Shown piece after piece: positions 24,628 to 33,028 of a DNA stretch of 64,000 nt. The DNA is taken from contig CALEJB010000033.1 in assembly GCA_937898675.1 (NCBI GenBank), positions 1 to 64,000 of the forward strand, written 5' to 3'. The stretch is from an uncultured Prevotellaceae bacterium. GTDB taxonomy: Bacteria; Bacteroidota; Bacteroidia; Bacteroidales; Muribaculaceae. The translations under genes were made by a program, and so were the position numbers. The notes under the pieces were generated by a model. That model searched no databases. It saw nothing but the letters and a program-made list of their open reading frames with translations, and was not told the origin of the DNA. Each line of letters starts with the position of its first letter. Within the stretch, counting starts at the first letter, position 1.

Positions 24628-25737
24628 ATGATAGCGCCAGACGACGAATTGTTTGACGAGGGCCTGGACTCAGGCGGCAGCAAGGACGAAATCCAGTTTG
24701 ACTACAGCGAGCCCGACTTCACCGAGGACGGGCGCGACTATTGGGAGCACTACCACTATGTGGTGGAGCCGGGGCAGGTGTTGCTGCGCATCGACAAATA
24801 TCTGGTCGAGCGCATCAAGGGCACCAGCCGCAACCGCGTGCAAAACGCCGCCGAGGCGCAGTGCATACGCGTGAACGGGCACCCCGTGAAGAGCAACTAC
24901 CGCGTGCACCCGGGCGACGAAATCAGCGTCGTGATGGACCGCCCGCGCTATGAGTGCGAAATCGTGGCGCAGGACATCCCCCTCGACATTGTCTATGAGG
25001 ACGACAGCCTGATGGTGGTCAACAAGCCCGCCGGCATGTGCGTCCACCCCGGCCACGGCAACTTTGACGGCACGCTGGTCAACGCCCTCGCGTGGCACTT
25101 CAAGGACAACAAGGACTATGACGTCACCGACCCGCGCCTGGGCCTGGTGCACCGCATCGACAAGGACACCAGCGGCCTGCTCGTCGTGGCCAAGACACCC
25201 GACGCCAAGACATCGCTGGGCAAACAATTCTTCAACAAGACCACCAAGCGGCAGTACATCGCTGTGGTGTGGGGCGAGATGAAAAGCCCTGACGGCACCG
25301 TCACCGGCAACATCGGCCGCGACCCCCGCGACAGGGTGCTCATGAAGGTCTTCCCCGACGGCGACCAGGGCAAGCACGCCGTAACGCATTGGCACACAGT
25401 TGAGAATCTGGCCCATGTGGCAGTAGTGCGCTGCCAACTCGAGACCGGCCGCACCCACCAGATTCGCGTACACATGAAGCACATCGGCCACCCGCTGTTC
25501 AACGACGCCCGCTACGGCGGCGACCAAATCCTGCGCGGCGTCCGCTCATCGAGTTACGCCCAGTTCATCCACAACTGCTTCGCACTCTGCCCCCGCCAAG
25601 CCCTGCACGCCAAGACCCTGGGCTTCGTCCACCCCGCCACCGGCCAGCAGATGGACTTCGACAGCGACCTCCCAGCCGACATCGCAGCCCTCATCGCCAA
25701 ATGGCAAGACTACACCCGCAACCTGGCCAACAAGTAA
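24628..25737 (+). CDS. rluD: RluA family pseudouridine synthase (RluD-like)
   Basis: The protein has 369 residues from the ATG at 24628; a GTG at 24622 overlapping the PASTA stop is an alternative. An acidic N-terminal extension of about 45 residues precedes an S4 RNA-binding domain ('LLRIDKYLVERIKGTSRNRV') and the catalytic domain with the Asp in 'LVHRIDKDTSGLLVVAKT', 'TGRTHQIRVHMKHIGHPLFN' and 'QALHAKTLGFVHP'. RluD-type enzymes make pseudouridines in helix 69 of 23S rRNA. It is co-transcribed with the PASTA gene and closed by a strong terminator. Confidence 0.93.
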   Translation: MIAPDDELFDEGLDSGGSKDEIQFDYSEPDFTEDGRDYWEHYHYVVEPGQVLLRIDKYLVERIKGTSRNRVQNAAEAQCIRVNGHPVKSNYRVHPGDEISVVMDRPRYECEIVAQDIPLDIVYEDDSLMVVNKPAGMCVHPGHGNFDGTLVNALAWHFKDNKDYDVTDPRLGLVHRIDKDTSGLLVVAKTPDAKTSLGKQFFNKTTKRQYIAVVWGEMKSPDGTVTGNIGRDPRDRVLMKVFPDGDQGKHAVTHWHTVENLAHVAVVRCQLETGRTHQIRVHMKHIGHPLFNDARYGGDQILRGVRSSSYAQFIHNCFALCPRQALHAKTLGFVHPATGQQMDFDSDLPADIAALIAKWQDYTRNLANK

Positions 25738-25747
25738 CCTGATATCT

Positions 25748-25784
25748 TATCACCCGCTGACCATCTCTGATGTTTCAGCGGTGA
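25748..25784. terminator. First hairpin after rluD
   Basis: Arms ATCACCCGCTGA and TCAGCGGTGAT (one base bulged) around a 14-nt loop, without a clear T-run. Confidence 0.4.
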
Positions 25785-25798
25785 TGATGTATGAACAC

Positions 25799-25828
25799 AC
25801 CCCCAAGCGGCCATTGTCGCTTGGGGGT
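25799..25828 (+). terminator. Terminator between rluD and tex
   Basis: An 11-bp perfect stem ACCCCCAAGCG / CGCTTGGGGGT with an 8-nt loop lies between the convergent rluD and tex genes. Confidence 0.75.
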
Positions 25829-25852
25829 GATGCTTTATCCAATCCTGAACTG

Positions 25853-27991
25853 TTACTTGGGTTGTTCGATACCTTTCATTGTCAGGGCGATGCGTTGGCG
25901 GTCCATGTCGATGCTGGAGACGGCGACGCGCACGTGCTGGTGGACGCGCACCTGTTTGGCGGGGGGCAGGCCGCGTTGGGGCATCTGGGACACGTGCACC
26001 AGGCCGTCCTTGTGGATACCCAGGTCAACAAAAGCGCCGAACTGAGTCACGTTGGTAACGATGCCGTTAAGTTCCATGCCCACCTTCAAGTCCTTGATGT
26101 CATTGACATTATCGTCAAATTCCATCACCTGCACCGTTGAGCGCGGGTCGCGACCGGGCTTCTCGAGTTCGCTCATGATGTCGCGCAGCGTGGGCTCGCC
26201 TACCTCGGCCGACACATAGCGTCCCAAGTCAATCTTGCCGCGCTGGCCAGCGTCGGTAATCAGGTCATGGATGGCGCATCCGCAGTCCCGCGCCATGCGC
26301 TCGATGAGGGTATATCGCTCGGGATGCACCGCACTGTTGTCCAGCGGGTTGTCGCTCTCTGGCACGCGCAGGAAGCCTGCCGCCTGCTCAAACGTCTTGG
26401 GGCCCAGTTTGGGCACCTTGAGCAGTTGCTGGCGGGAGGTGAAATGACCATTGGCGGCGCGGTAGTCCACGATGTTCTGCGCCAGTGTGGGACCCAGTCC
26501 GGCGATATAGGTAAGCAGTTCGCGCGACGCAGTGTTCACATTCACGCCCACACTATTCACACACGACTCCACAGTGAAATCCAGCGCCTCCTTGAGCCTC
26601 GTCTGGTCCACATCGTGCTGGTACTGCCCCACCCCGATGGACTTGGGGTCAATCTTCACCAACTCGGCCAGCGGGTCGATGAGGCGGCGGCCGATGGACA
26701 CGGCACCGCGCACGGTCACATCCTTGTCGGGGAACTCCTCGCGCGCAATCTTGCTGGCGCTGTAAATCGACGCCCCGTTCTCGCTCACCACAAACACGTC
26801 TACGGGCCGACGGTAGCGGATGCGCTTCAAGAACCGTTCGGTCTCGCGGCTTGCCGTGCCGTTGCCCAGGGCGATGGCGTCAACCTTGTAGGCCTCCACC
26901 AGGTTGTGCACCTTCTTGGTCGCCCCCTCGGTGTCGTAATGCGGTGCGGTGGGATAGATGACATCGTTGTGCAGCAGATTGCCCTGCTCGTCCAGACACA
27001 CCACCTTGCAGCCCGTGCGGAATCCCGGGTCCACCGCCAGCACGCGCTTGTGTCCCAGCGGCGGCGCAAACAGCAGCTGGCGGGCATTTTGGGCAAAGGT
27101 GTCGATGGCCTCGTCGTCGGCCTTTTGCTTGGCGACGGCGGCAAACTCGGTCTCGATTGACGGCTTGACCAGGCGCTTGAAGCTGTCCTCGGCAGCCTCC
27201 TCGACCAGTTGGGCAGCCTCGCCGCGGCCCTTGACCACGATGCGCGCAATGTTGTCCATCGTGCGGTCGTCGTTGATTTCGATGCTCACCTTCAGGTATC
27301 CCTCTTTCTCGCCGCGGCGAATGGCCAGCAGCTGGTGGGACGACACGCGCTTCAACGGTGCCGAAAATTCGTAGTAATTCTCATAATTGCGGCCCTCAAT
27401 CTCCTTCCCTTTCACGAAGTGCGACACCAGGCGCGCATCATACTTGAATCCGCGGCGCACGGCATTGCGCACCGCCTCGTTCTCGCTCACCCACTCGGCG
27501 ATGATGTCCTGCGCGCCCACAATGGCGGCATCGGTGTCTGGCACCTTATCGCCATCCACAAACTGCTTGGCGCGGGCCTCGATGTCGTCGGCGTGCTGCG
27601 CCATAATGATTTTGGCAAGCGGTTCCAGGCCTTTTTGCCGCGCGGCCTCGGCGCGCGTTTTGCGCTTGGGCTTGTAAGGCAGATAGATGTCCTCGAGCGT
27701 GGTGGCATCCCAGCAGTTGTTGATGCGCGCCGCCAGTTCGGGCGTGAGCTTGTCCTGCTCCTCAATGGTCTTGAGGATGGTGGCGCGGCGCTTTTCCAAG
27801 TCGCGGTAGTAGCGCAGCCGCTGGTCGATGGTCTGGATGGACAAGTCGTCGAGGTTGCCGGTCGCCTCCTTGCGGTAACGGCTGATGAACGGTATGGTCG
27901 CTCCGTCGTCAAGCAGGCTGACGGTGCCCGCCACCTGGTTGATGGGGATGTTGAGTTCCTGTGAAATGAGGGTTGAAAGTTTATCTGCCAT
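25853..27991 (-). CDS. tex: Tex family RNA-binding transcription accessory protein
   Basis: The protein has 712 residues with the standard Tex order: an N-terminal helical domain ('IPFISRYRKEATGNLDDLSI'), a YqgF/RNase H-like domain ('VLAVDPGFRTGCKVVCLDEQ'), helix-hairpin-helix segments ('YIAGLGPTLAQNIVDYR', 'LLKVPKLGPKTFEQAAGFL') and a C-terminal S1 domain ('VGMELNGIVTNVTQFGAFVD'). Tex binds RNA and acts in transcription/translation coupling and stress survival. It lies 40 nt after the phosphoesterase gene on the same strand, and the gap shows no promoter. Confidence 0.96.
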   Translation of the reverse strand: MADKLSTLISQELNIPINQVAGTVSLLDDGATIPFISRYRKEATGNLDDLSIQTIDQRLRYYRDLEKRRATILKTIEEQDKLTPELAARINNCWDATTLEDIYLPYKPKRKTRAEAARQKGLEPLAKIIMAQHADDIEARAKQFVDGDKVPDTDAAIVGAQDIIAEWVSENEAVRNAVRRGFKYDARLVSHFVKGKEIEGRNYENYYEFSAPLKRVSSHQLLAIRRGEKEGYLKVSIEINDDRTMDNIARIVVKGRGEAAQLVEEAAEDSFKRLVKPSIETEFAAVAKQKADDEAIDTFAQNARQLLFAPPLGHKRVLAVDPGFRTGCKVVCLDEQGNLLHNDVIYPTAPHYDTEGATKKVHNLVEAYKVDAIALGNGTASRETERFLKRIRYRRPVDVFVVSENGASIYSASKIAREEFPDKDVTVRGAVSIGRRLIDPLAELVKIDPKSIGVGQYQHDVDQTRLKEALDFTVESCVNSVGVNVNTASRELLTYIAGLGPTLAQNIVDYRAANGHFTSRQQLLKVPKLGPKTFEQAAGFLRVPESDNPLDNSAVHPERYTLIERMARDCGCAIHDLITDAGQRGKIDLGRYVSAEVGEPTLRDIMSELEKPGRDPRSTVQVMEFDDNVNDIKDLKVGMELNGIVTNVTQFGAFVDLGIHKDGLVHVSQMPQRGLPPAKQVRVHQHVRVAVSSIDMDRQRIALTMKGIEQPK

Positions 27992-28031
27992 GGTTGTAAA
28001 CGGGGGTTTATGGGAAGCCTGGAAATTATGG

Positions 28032-29210
28032 CTAATTCTGTTTCTTCTTCAATGTGATGACAGTGATTTCGGGTTTGGCGCCTATGCGCATCGGGATGCC
28101 CACCGTCCCGGTCCCGGTATTGACATGCAGCCGCTGGCGTCCCTCGCTGTAAACGCCGCCCCACTCGGGATAGAGGCTGCCGGCCGGTGACCAGCGCCAC
28201 TCTCCCATGCCGAGCAGCATCTGCCAGGCATGGGTGTGGCCCGACAGCGTCAAGTCGATGTTGCTGTTGGGAATCACAAGGGTGCGCCAGGCATAGGGGT
28301 TGTGCTGCAGCAATATTTTGAAGTTGCCGTCACGCGTGCCGCCATAGGCCGAAGCAAGGTTGCCGCGCCTGTCACGCGCGCGCTCACCATAATTCTCCAT
28401 GCCAATAACGACCAGCCGCTGCTCGCCGCGCTTGACGACGGCATGAGCGTTGTTGAGCAGTTTCCATCCCGCGGCGGCCTGCAAGCCGCACAGGGCTTTG
28501 CGGTCGGTACCCTTTGCAGCCTCATCGTCCCAATGCACATAGTTGGCATAGTCATGGTTGCCCAGCACCGAGTACACGCCGTCGCGGGCATGCAGGCGGG
28601 ACAGCACGCTGCGATAAGGCTCGGCCTCGGCCGACACACGGCTCATGAGGTCACCCGTGAAGCATATCATGTCGGCATGCAAGGCGTTGACGGTATTGAC
28701 GATATTCTCTACATCGGCCGTTGCCCCATTGTATGTGCCCAAGTGGGCGTCGCTCCATTGCACGATGCGGTAGCCGTCAAAGGACTCGGGCAGATTATCG
28801 AACGCCATCTCCACCTCGCGCACCTGCAACTGGTGCGGCGTCACCAATGCGCTCCACAGCATCACGGCAAGCACCAGCGCCGCCACGGCAAACGACACCA
28901 CTGTCAGCCAGCGCAGCTTGAGCCAGCGCCCGACGGCATAGAACGGCATGGCCAGCACCTTGGGCACCAGCAGGGCAAAGAAAACAAAAAGCATGTATTG
29001 CGAAGCGGCCACAGCACCCGTTGGGGCATCAGCCTCACGAATCGGCATCACACACAGGGCGACCGGAATGACCGCCGCCGTCACGGCAAGCAGGGCATTG
29101 AGCCACGCCGCCCGGCGGTGTCCGGTGCGCCACAGGCGCCGGCAGGCACACACATCCATGACGATGCACAGCACCGCCACAACGATGAGTCCAACCCAGT
29201 GAATTTTCAT
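28032..29210 (-). CDS. Membrane-anchored metallophosphoesterase
   Basis: The protein has 392 residues. Four predicted membrane helices occupy about residues 1-122 (for example 'WVGLIVVAVLCIVMDVCACR' and 'YMLFVFFALLVPKVLAMPFY'). Then a calcineurin-like catalytic domain has the dimetal ligands in 'IVQWSDAHLGTYN', 'ICFTGDLMSR', 'SVLGNHDYANY' and 'LTLSGHTHAWQM'. It resembles YkuE/YaeI-type phosphodiesterases thought to act on lipids or cell-wall precursors outside the inner membrane. Its ATG overlaps the stop of the acyltransferase gene, supporting a lipid-related role (inference). Confidence 0.92.
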   Translation of the reverse strand: MKIHWVGLIVVAVLCIVMDVCACRRLWRTGHRRAAWLNALLAVTAAVIPVALCVMPIREADAPTGAVAASQYMLFVFFALLVPKVLAMPFYAVGRWLKLRWLTVVSFAVAALVLAVMLWSALVTPHQLQVREVEMAFDNLPESFDGYRIVQWSDAHLGTYNGATADVENIVNTVNALHADMICFTGDLMSRVSAEAEPYRSVLSRLHARDGVYSVLGNHDYANYVHWDDEAAKGTDRKALCGLQAAAGWKLLNNAHAVVKRGEQRLVVIGMENYGERARDRRGNLASAYGGTRDGNFKILLQHNPYAWRTLVIPNSNIDLTLSGHTHAWQMLLGMGEWRWSPAGSLYPEWGGVYSEGRQRLHVNTGTGTVGIPMRIGAKPEITVITLKKKQN

Positions 29211-30382
29211 TTGAGTGCTTCGAGGTGGTTGGTCAGCGGATTGCTGTACATCTGCAACATCTTGTTGTACATGTAGAAGCGGTCTGCCTCGCTCAGTTTC
29301 AGGCCCTCGGTCTTGTCGATCTGGCCCGAGAGGTATCGCTCAAACGCCTCGCGCTCCTCGGGAGTGTACTTGTCGGCAAAGTGCTTGTCGTCAAACAGGA
29401 TGTCGTGGGCGATGAAATTGGTCTTATAGATTTTGTAATTCATGTGGATGGCATGGTCGATGATGGCGCAGACGCGGTCCACCATCAAGAACTTGTCCAG
29501 TCCCTCGGGCACCTTGTCCAGTTCCTCGTTGATGCAGGGCGTGAAGGCATAATGCACCTCGCCCTTGTGACCGGCCATGCCCGTCTTCATGCTGATGAGG
29601 TCGTCGTCGGGCGACTTGCGCCAATTGGGGTTCTTGCTCTTGAGCAAAAATTCCTTGGCCTTGAGGTAATCGTTGGGGTCGTACTCATAACTGATGGCAA
29701 TGGGCGCAATATTCAACTCCTTGAGACTCTCGAGGAACGACTTGTCGCGGTTGCCAAAGGCGAGCATCTTGACGAGGCTCTCCTGGGTGCGGTCGTTGCT
29801 GTCCTTGCAGCGGCCCTCGCGCTGGGCAATCCACACCGACGAGCGCTTGTCGTTGAGGGCAAAATGGATGTATCCCGACAGCTGCATAGCGGCGGCAAGC
29901 GTCTGTATGCGACCCACGTTGCGCTTGACGATGAAACTCTTGTTGAGGCGCACCAACTTGGTAATCCAGTCATACACCAGCAGGTTGTTGCCGATGGCGA
30001 TTTCGCACGAGTCACGCCCGCCCAGCAGCAGCAGATAACTCAACAGCGCCGAGTCGAGCACGATATCGCGGTGATTGGTGATGAACAGATAGGGTAAATC
30101 CTTGTCCAGGCACTCTGTGCCGCTCGTGGTGAGCGTTGTGCCCGTCTTGGCGTTCATCCCCTCGACAAAGGGGCGCATCACCTTCACCTGGAACTCATGC
30201 TTGGAATTCATCCCCAGCAGCACGCGCTTGAGTTGAGAGTACTTGTAGTTAGGCAGCATCATGTTTACAAGTTCCTGGAATCCAGGCTCCTGTACCAGAA
30301 TCGACATCTCGGTCTGGAAATCCTTGTCAGCAGTCGGACAAATGTCCTGATACTCCACCGGAATTGGTATGTTCTCGTTCAT
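29207..30382 (-). CDS. PlsC-like 1-acyl-glycerol-3-phosphate acyltransferase family protein
   Basis: The protein has 391 residues from the ATG at 30382 (MNENIPIPVEYQDICP). The upstream in-frame start at 30415 lies within the -7 box and is excluded. It has the acyltransferase motif block 'LFITNHRDIVLDSALLSYLL', then 'FIVKRNVGRIQTLAAAMQLS' and 'SSVWIAQREGRCKDSNDRTQ', the counterpart of the PlsC 'EGTR' block. This longer Bacteroidota form lacks a membrane helix at the N-terminus. It is likely to take part in phospholipid or lipid A-type acylation; exact substrate unknown. Stop and start overlap (ATGA) with the phosphoesterase. Confidence 0.87.
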   Translation of the reverse strand: MNENIPIPVEYQDICPTADKDFQTEMSILVQEPGFQELVNMMLPNYKYSQLKRVLLGMNSKHEFQVKVMRPFVEGMNAKTGTTLTTSGTECLDKDLPYLFITNHRDIVLDSALLSYLLLLGGRDSCEIAIGNNLLVYDWITKLVRLNKSFIVKRNVGRIQTLAAAMQLSGYIHFALNDKRSSVWIAQREGRCKDSNDRTQESLVKMLAFGNRDKSFLESLKELNIAPIAISYEYDPNDYLKAKEFLLKSKNPNWRKSPDDDLISMKTGMAGHKGEVHYAFTPCINEELDKVPEGLDKFLMVDRVCAIIDHAIHMNYKIYKTNFIAHDILFDDKHFADKYTPEEREAFERYLSGQIDKTEGLKLSEADRFYMYNKMLQMYSNPLTNHLEALK

Positions 30383-30412
30383 AGCAGTATTGAGTAATTG
30401 TCTTGTAACCGA

Positions 30413-30420
30413 CAAAGATA
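30413..30420 (-). promoter_or_regulatory. -7 box of acyltransferase-phosphoesterase-tex operon
   Basis: Minus-strand TATCTTTG, 31 nt before the ATG at 30382; no clear -33 element. Confidence 0.55.
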
Positions 30421-30498
30421 GACAATTTTTAGTAGATTTGCGCCACCCGAGGGAATTTTTCGGAAAAAATCACTCATCCAAAAACTGCCTGATGCGGT

Positions 30499-30930
30499 TT
30501 AGTCAATATAAAGGTAGCAATCGAGGTTCGCACCGCCCACGCTGATGAATGTGCATTGATGCACGCACACATATTTATCGGCCTCTGGGACGTAATCCTC
30601 GGTATAAACACCGTCAAACATGCCGATGTATTTTTCCTTCAAGTAGGCGTTGATGACGCAGCGGCGGGTTTTCTTGTCAAAGGACTTGAGCCTGAGCGTA
30701 CGGCGGGCGCGCTCCTGTCCGTCGAGGGTGTAGTAGCCTGTTGTCCCCTCCATGACAAAGTCGGGGCAGTGCGTCTCGCCGATATTGCCCCACAGGCTCA
30801 TGTACACCTTTTGCCGCTGTGCCTTTTTGGCACTCGCCGGCGCGGCGTTTGCACCCATCGGTGCGGATGACGGCATCTCCGACATCACCAGTGCGCTTAG
30901 CGCAACCAGTAATAAGAAAAAACTTTTCAT
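30499..30930 (-). CDS. Secreted protein of unknown function
   Basis: The protein has 143 residues from the ATG at 30930 (MKSFFLLLVALSALVMSEMP), a signal peptide followed by an Ala/Ser/Lys-rich linker. The C-terminal 100 residues form a beta-rich domain with 'VYMSLWGNIGETHCPDFVME', 'GYYTLDGQERARRTLRLKSF' and 'EADKYVCVHQCTFISVGGAN'; three or four cysteines could form disulfides. No family was recognised. It is a single gene with its own promoter. Confidence 0.75.
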   Translation of the reverse strand: MKSFFLLLVALSALVMSEMPSSAPMGANAAPASAKKAQRQKVYMSLWGNIGETHCPDFVMEGTTGYYTLDGQERARRTLRLKSFDKKTRRCVINAYLKEKYIGMFDGVYTEDYVPEADKYVCVHQCTFISVGGANLDCYLYID

Positions 30931-30954
30931 AGTAAGTTTAGTTAACAACATCCG

Positions 30955-30986
30955 CAAAAGTATAGAATAATCTTCTCCATACCAAA
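30955..30986 (-). promoter_or_regulatory. Promoter of the 143-residue secreted protein
   Basis: Minus-strand TACTTTTG (complement of 30955-30962) with TTTG (complement of 30983-30986) 20 bp upstream. It implies the ATG at 30930 and excludes longer ORF starts. Confidence 0.7.
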
Positions 30987-31018
30987 TTTTCAATTCCAAA
31001 TGTTTGCCAAACAATACA

Positions 31019-31054
31019 AAAGTGCCGGCCCTGGCTGTTGCCGGGTCGGCACTT
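31019..31054 (-). terminator. Terminator after the lipoprotein at 31075
   Basis: AAGTGCCGGCCC pairs with GGGTCGGCACTT (one G-T pair) around an 11-12-nt loop, followed on the minus strand by TTTTGTATTGTTT. Confidence 0.8.
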
Positions 31055-31074
31055 GATGATAAAATGTCGGTGGC

Positions 31075-31527
31075 TCACTTGAGCTTGCCGCTGTGGCTGA
31101 ACTCGCCGCCATGGCACTTGAAGTAGATGTCGTAGGTCTTGTGCTCCACATCCACGTGGCACACCAGGTCGGTGACCATGAAATCGGGCGAGGGCACTGC
31201 CGTGGCACCCATCATCAGGAAAGGCACGAGACCGGTGCCCTGGTAGGTAAACACCTTGCCGCTGGCGGTGCAGGGCGCATCGATGCGGATGTTCATCGCG
31301 GGCGACTGGCGCTCGCCAATCGAGAAGCTCACATGGTACAGATATATGCTACTCAACTCATTATCGGTGTTGATGTCAAAGGTGAAATGCGTGTCGGTGT
31401 CGGGATTGTCGCACACGCTCTCGATGTTTTGCACGGGGCTGACGGGTTCACTCTTCTCGTCGTCGCCGCACGACCACAGCACCAGGCTCAAGGCGGCAAT
31501 CATCATGATGGATAAAAATTTCTTCAT
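31075..31527 (-). CDS. Lipoprotein of unknown function
   Basis: The protein has 150 residues with a signal peptide and lipobox (MKKFLSIMMIAALSLVLWSCG) and the acidic 'DDEKSEP' after the Cys, which in Bacteroidota favours surface export. The rest is beta-rich: 'THFTFDINTDNELSSIYLYH', 'FTYQGTGLVPFLMMGATAVP' and 'VCHVDVEHKTYDIYFKCHGG', with paired cysteines. It resembles small calycin- or lipocalin-like exported proteins, but no family was recognised. It lies 59 nt downstream of the PAP2 gene and may be its own unit. Confidence 0.78.
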   Translation of the reverse strand: MKKFLSIMMIAALSLVLWSCGDDEKSEPVSPVQNIESVCDNPDTDTHFTFDINTDNELSSIYLYHVSFSIGERQSPAMNIRIDAPCTASGKVFTYQGTGLVPFLMMGATAVPSPDFMVTDLVCHVDVEHKTYDIYFKCHGGEFSHSGKLK

Positions 31528-31586
31528 TGTTCTTAATTATTGGTTTTTAGGAATCGTCAGTTGCTCCAAGGGAAAAATATCAACAA

Positions 31587-32261
31587 TCATTGGCACATCA
31601 ATTCAACGCAGGCGGCTGCCAGCAGGGCGATGACCGTTACCCATACTGAGCCTGCGACCAGGCGGGCGTCGATGGGGGTGTAGTCAATCGGCGACAGTTG
31701 CAGGCGTTGCTGGAGCGATAGGTATAGGCGATAGACCAGCCATCCGACCAGCAGACCGAGAATGGTGCCGCCCAAGATGTCGCCCGGGTAGTGCACGCCC
31801 AGGTACATGCGGCTGTAGCATTGCAATGCGGCCCACACAAACAGCGAGACCGCCACCACGCGGCGGCGCATCAGCAACGACACAAACATCACCGCTGCAA
31901 ACGAGTTGGCGGCATGGCTCGACACAAAGCCGTATCTTCCTCCCTTATAGCCATTGACAATGTGGACCAGCCCTGTCAACGACGGGTCTTGGGTGGGCCG
32001 CAAGCGTTCCACCAAAGGCTTGATGATGGTTGCCGACACCTGGTCGGCAACCACGAACACCAGCACCAGCATGGCAATGGTAAGCAATGCCGTGCGGCGG
32101 CGTGAAGCATCGCGCAGCAGCACCCACAGCAAGGCAAACAGCAACAGCAAAGAAGCCCATAATGCTGTCAGCAACGGCCAAAAAGCGTCCTGGAAAGCAT
32201 CGTTCAGCCCGTTGATGGCCAACAGCGCCTCGGTGTCAATATCGTTGAGGTATTCAATCAT
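31587..32261 (-). CDS. PAP2 family phosphatase
   Basis: The protein has 224 residues from the ATG at 32261 (MIEYLNDIDTEALLAINGLN), with five to six membrane helices. The three PAP2 motifs are 'KPLVERLRP', 'GFVSSHAANSFA' and 'YSRMYLGVHYPGDILGG'. These enzymes dephosphorylate undecaprenyl pyrophosphate or lipid phosphates at the periplasmic face. The ATG overlaps the batE stop (ATGA), making it the last gene of the Bat operon, an arrangement worth noting since PAP2 is not a standard Bat component. Confidence 0.93.
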   Translation of the reverse strand: MIEYLNDIDTEALLAINGLNDAFQDAFWPLLTALWASLLLLFALLWVLLRDASRRRTALLTIAMLVLVFVVADQVSATIIKPLVERLRPTQDPSLTGLVHIVNGYKGGRYGFVSSHAANSFAAVMFVSLLMRRRVVAVSLFVWAALQCYSRMYLGVHYPGDILGGTILGLLVGWLVYRLYLSLQQRLQLSPIDYTPIDARLVAGSVWVTVIALLAAACVELMCQ

Positions 32262-33028
32262 ATCACTTCCACATCCTTGGCCATAATCCATGCCCTGTGC
32301 CCGCCGGCAGTGGACACATTGAGCCACTTTTCCTTGCCTTTTTCGCTCAGTGAATCGACAATCTCGACACGCGTGCCCTGCTGCAGTTCAAAGGCCTCTT
32401 CCTGCTTGTCGCGCGGCTCACGAGGAGCGGTGCTCAGCGTCACCTTTTCGGGCATGACGATGGCGCCGTTGCCCGCCGTGCCCTTGTGATAGACATGGAA
32501 GGCCGATGACACGGCGATGATGCTCAACACAAGCAACACCGCGCCGCCAAAGAACCCGACCTTGCGCACGGACACGCTGTCCACGAACAGATAGGCGGCA
32601 ACGCCCGCCAAGAACAGGACAAACAACACGATGGCCATCACCGCCCATGTGTTGCTCGGCAGGCGGCACATCGTCTGGTCCACCCAGTTGCTGAACCACG
32701 AGTCGCCCGCGTCGTCGGGCAACTGCATCTTGCTGCGCACAAACTCCAGGTCATAGCGCGCGTCACCGTTTGACGGGTCCAGCACCAGCGCGCGCTCGTA
32801 GTACAGCACGGCATGGGCATTATCCTTGAGGCGGTAATAGGTGTCGCCGATGTTGGTGTACAGGTCCGACGACACACCGGTCTTCTCGGCCTCCTGCTGA
32901 TACAGTTTCAGGGCCTCGTTATAGAGTTCCTGCTTATAGGCCTGGTTTGCACGGTCGATATTGGCATTGGCGGCCGCCAGCGGCAGCACGGCCAGCGCTA
33001 TGATGATAAAGGCAATGATCTGTTTCAT
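32258..33028 (-). CDS. batE: BatE: TPR and SH3 domain protein
   Basis: The protein has 256 residues from the ATG at 33028, with a signal peptide (MKQIIAFIIIALAVLPLAAA), TPR units ('ANQAYKQELYNEALKLYQQE', 'YTNIGDTYYRLKDNAHAVLY'), two membrane helices (about 127-170) and a C-terminal SH3-like domain ('LQQGTRVEIVDSLSEKGKEK'). It belongs to the Bacteroides aerotolerance (Bat) complex and faces the periplasm. Start and stop overlap neighbours by ATGA on both sides. Confidence 0.92.
   Translation of the reverse strand: MKQIIAFIIIALAVLPLAAANANIDRANQAYKQELYNEALKLYQQEAEKTGVSSDLYTNIGDTYYRLKDNAHAVLYYERALVLDPSNGDARYDLEFVRSKMQLPDDAGDSWFSNWVDQTMCRLPSNTWAVMAIVLFVLFLAGVAAYLFVDSVSVRKVGFFGGAVLLVLSIIAVSSAFHVYHKGTAGNGAIVMPEKVTLSTAPREPRDKQEEAFELQQGTRVEIVDSLSEKGKEKWLNVSTAGGHRAWIMAKDVEVI

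Noticed and set aside
30433..30440. A plus-strand TAGATTTG box after the acyltransferase promoter
   Set aside because: No gene, terminator or structure follows on the plus strand before the reverse-strand gene at 30499; likely chance in AT-rich DNA.
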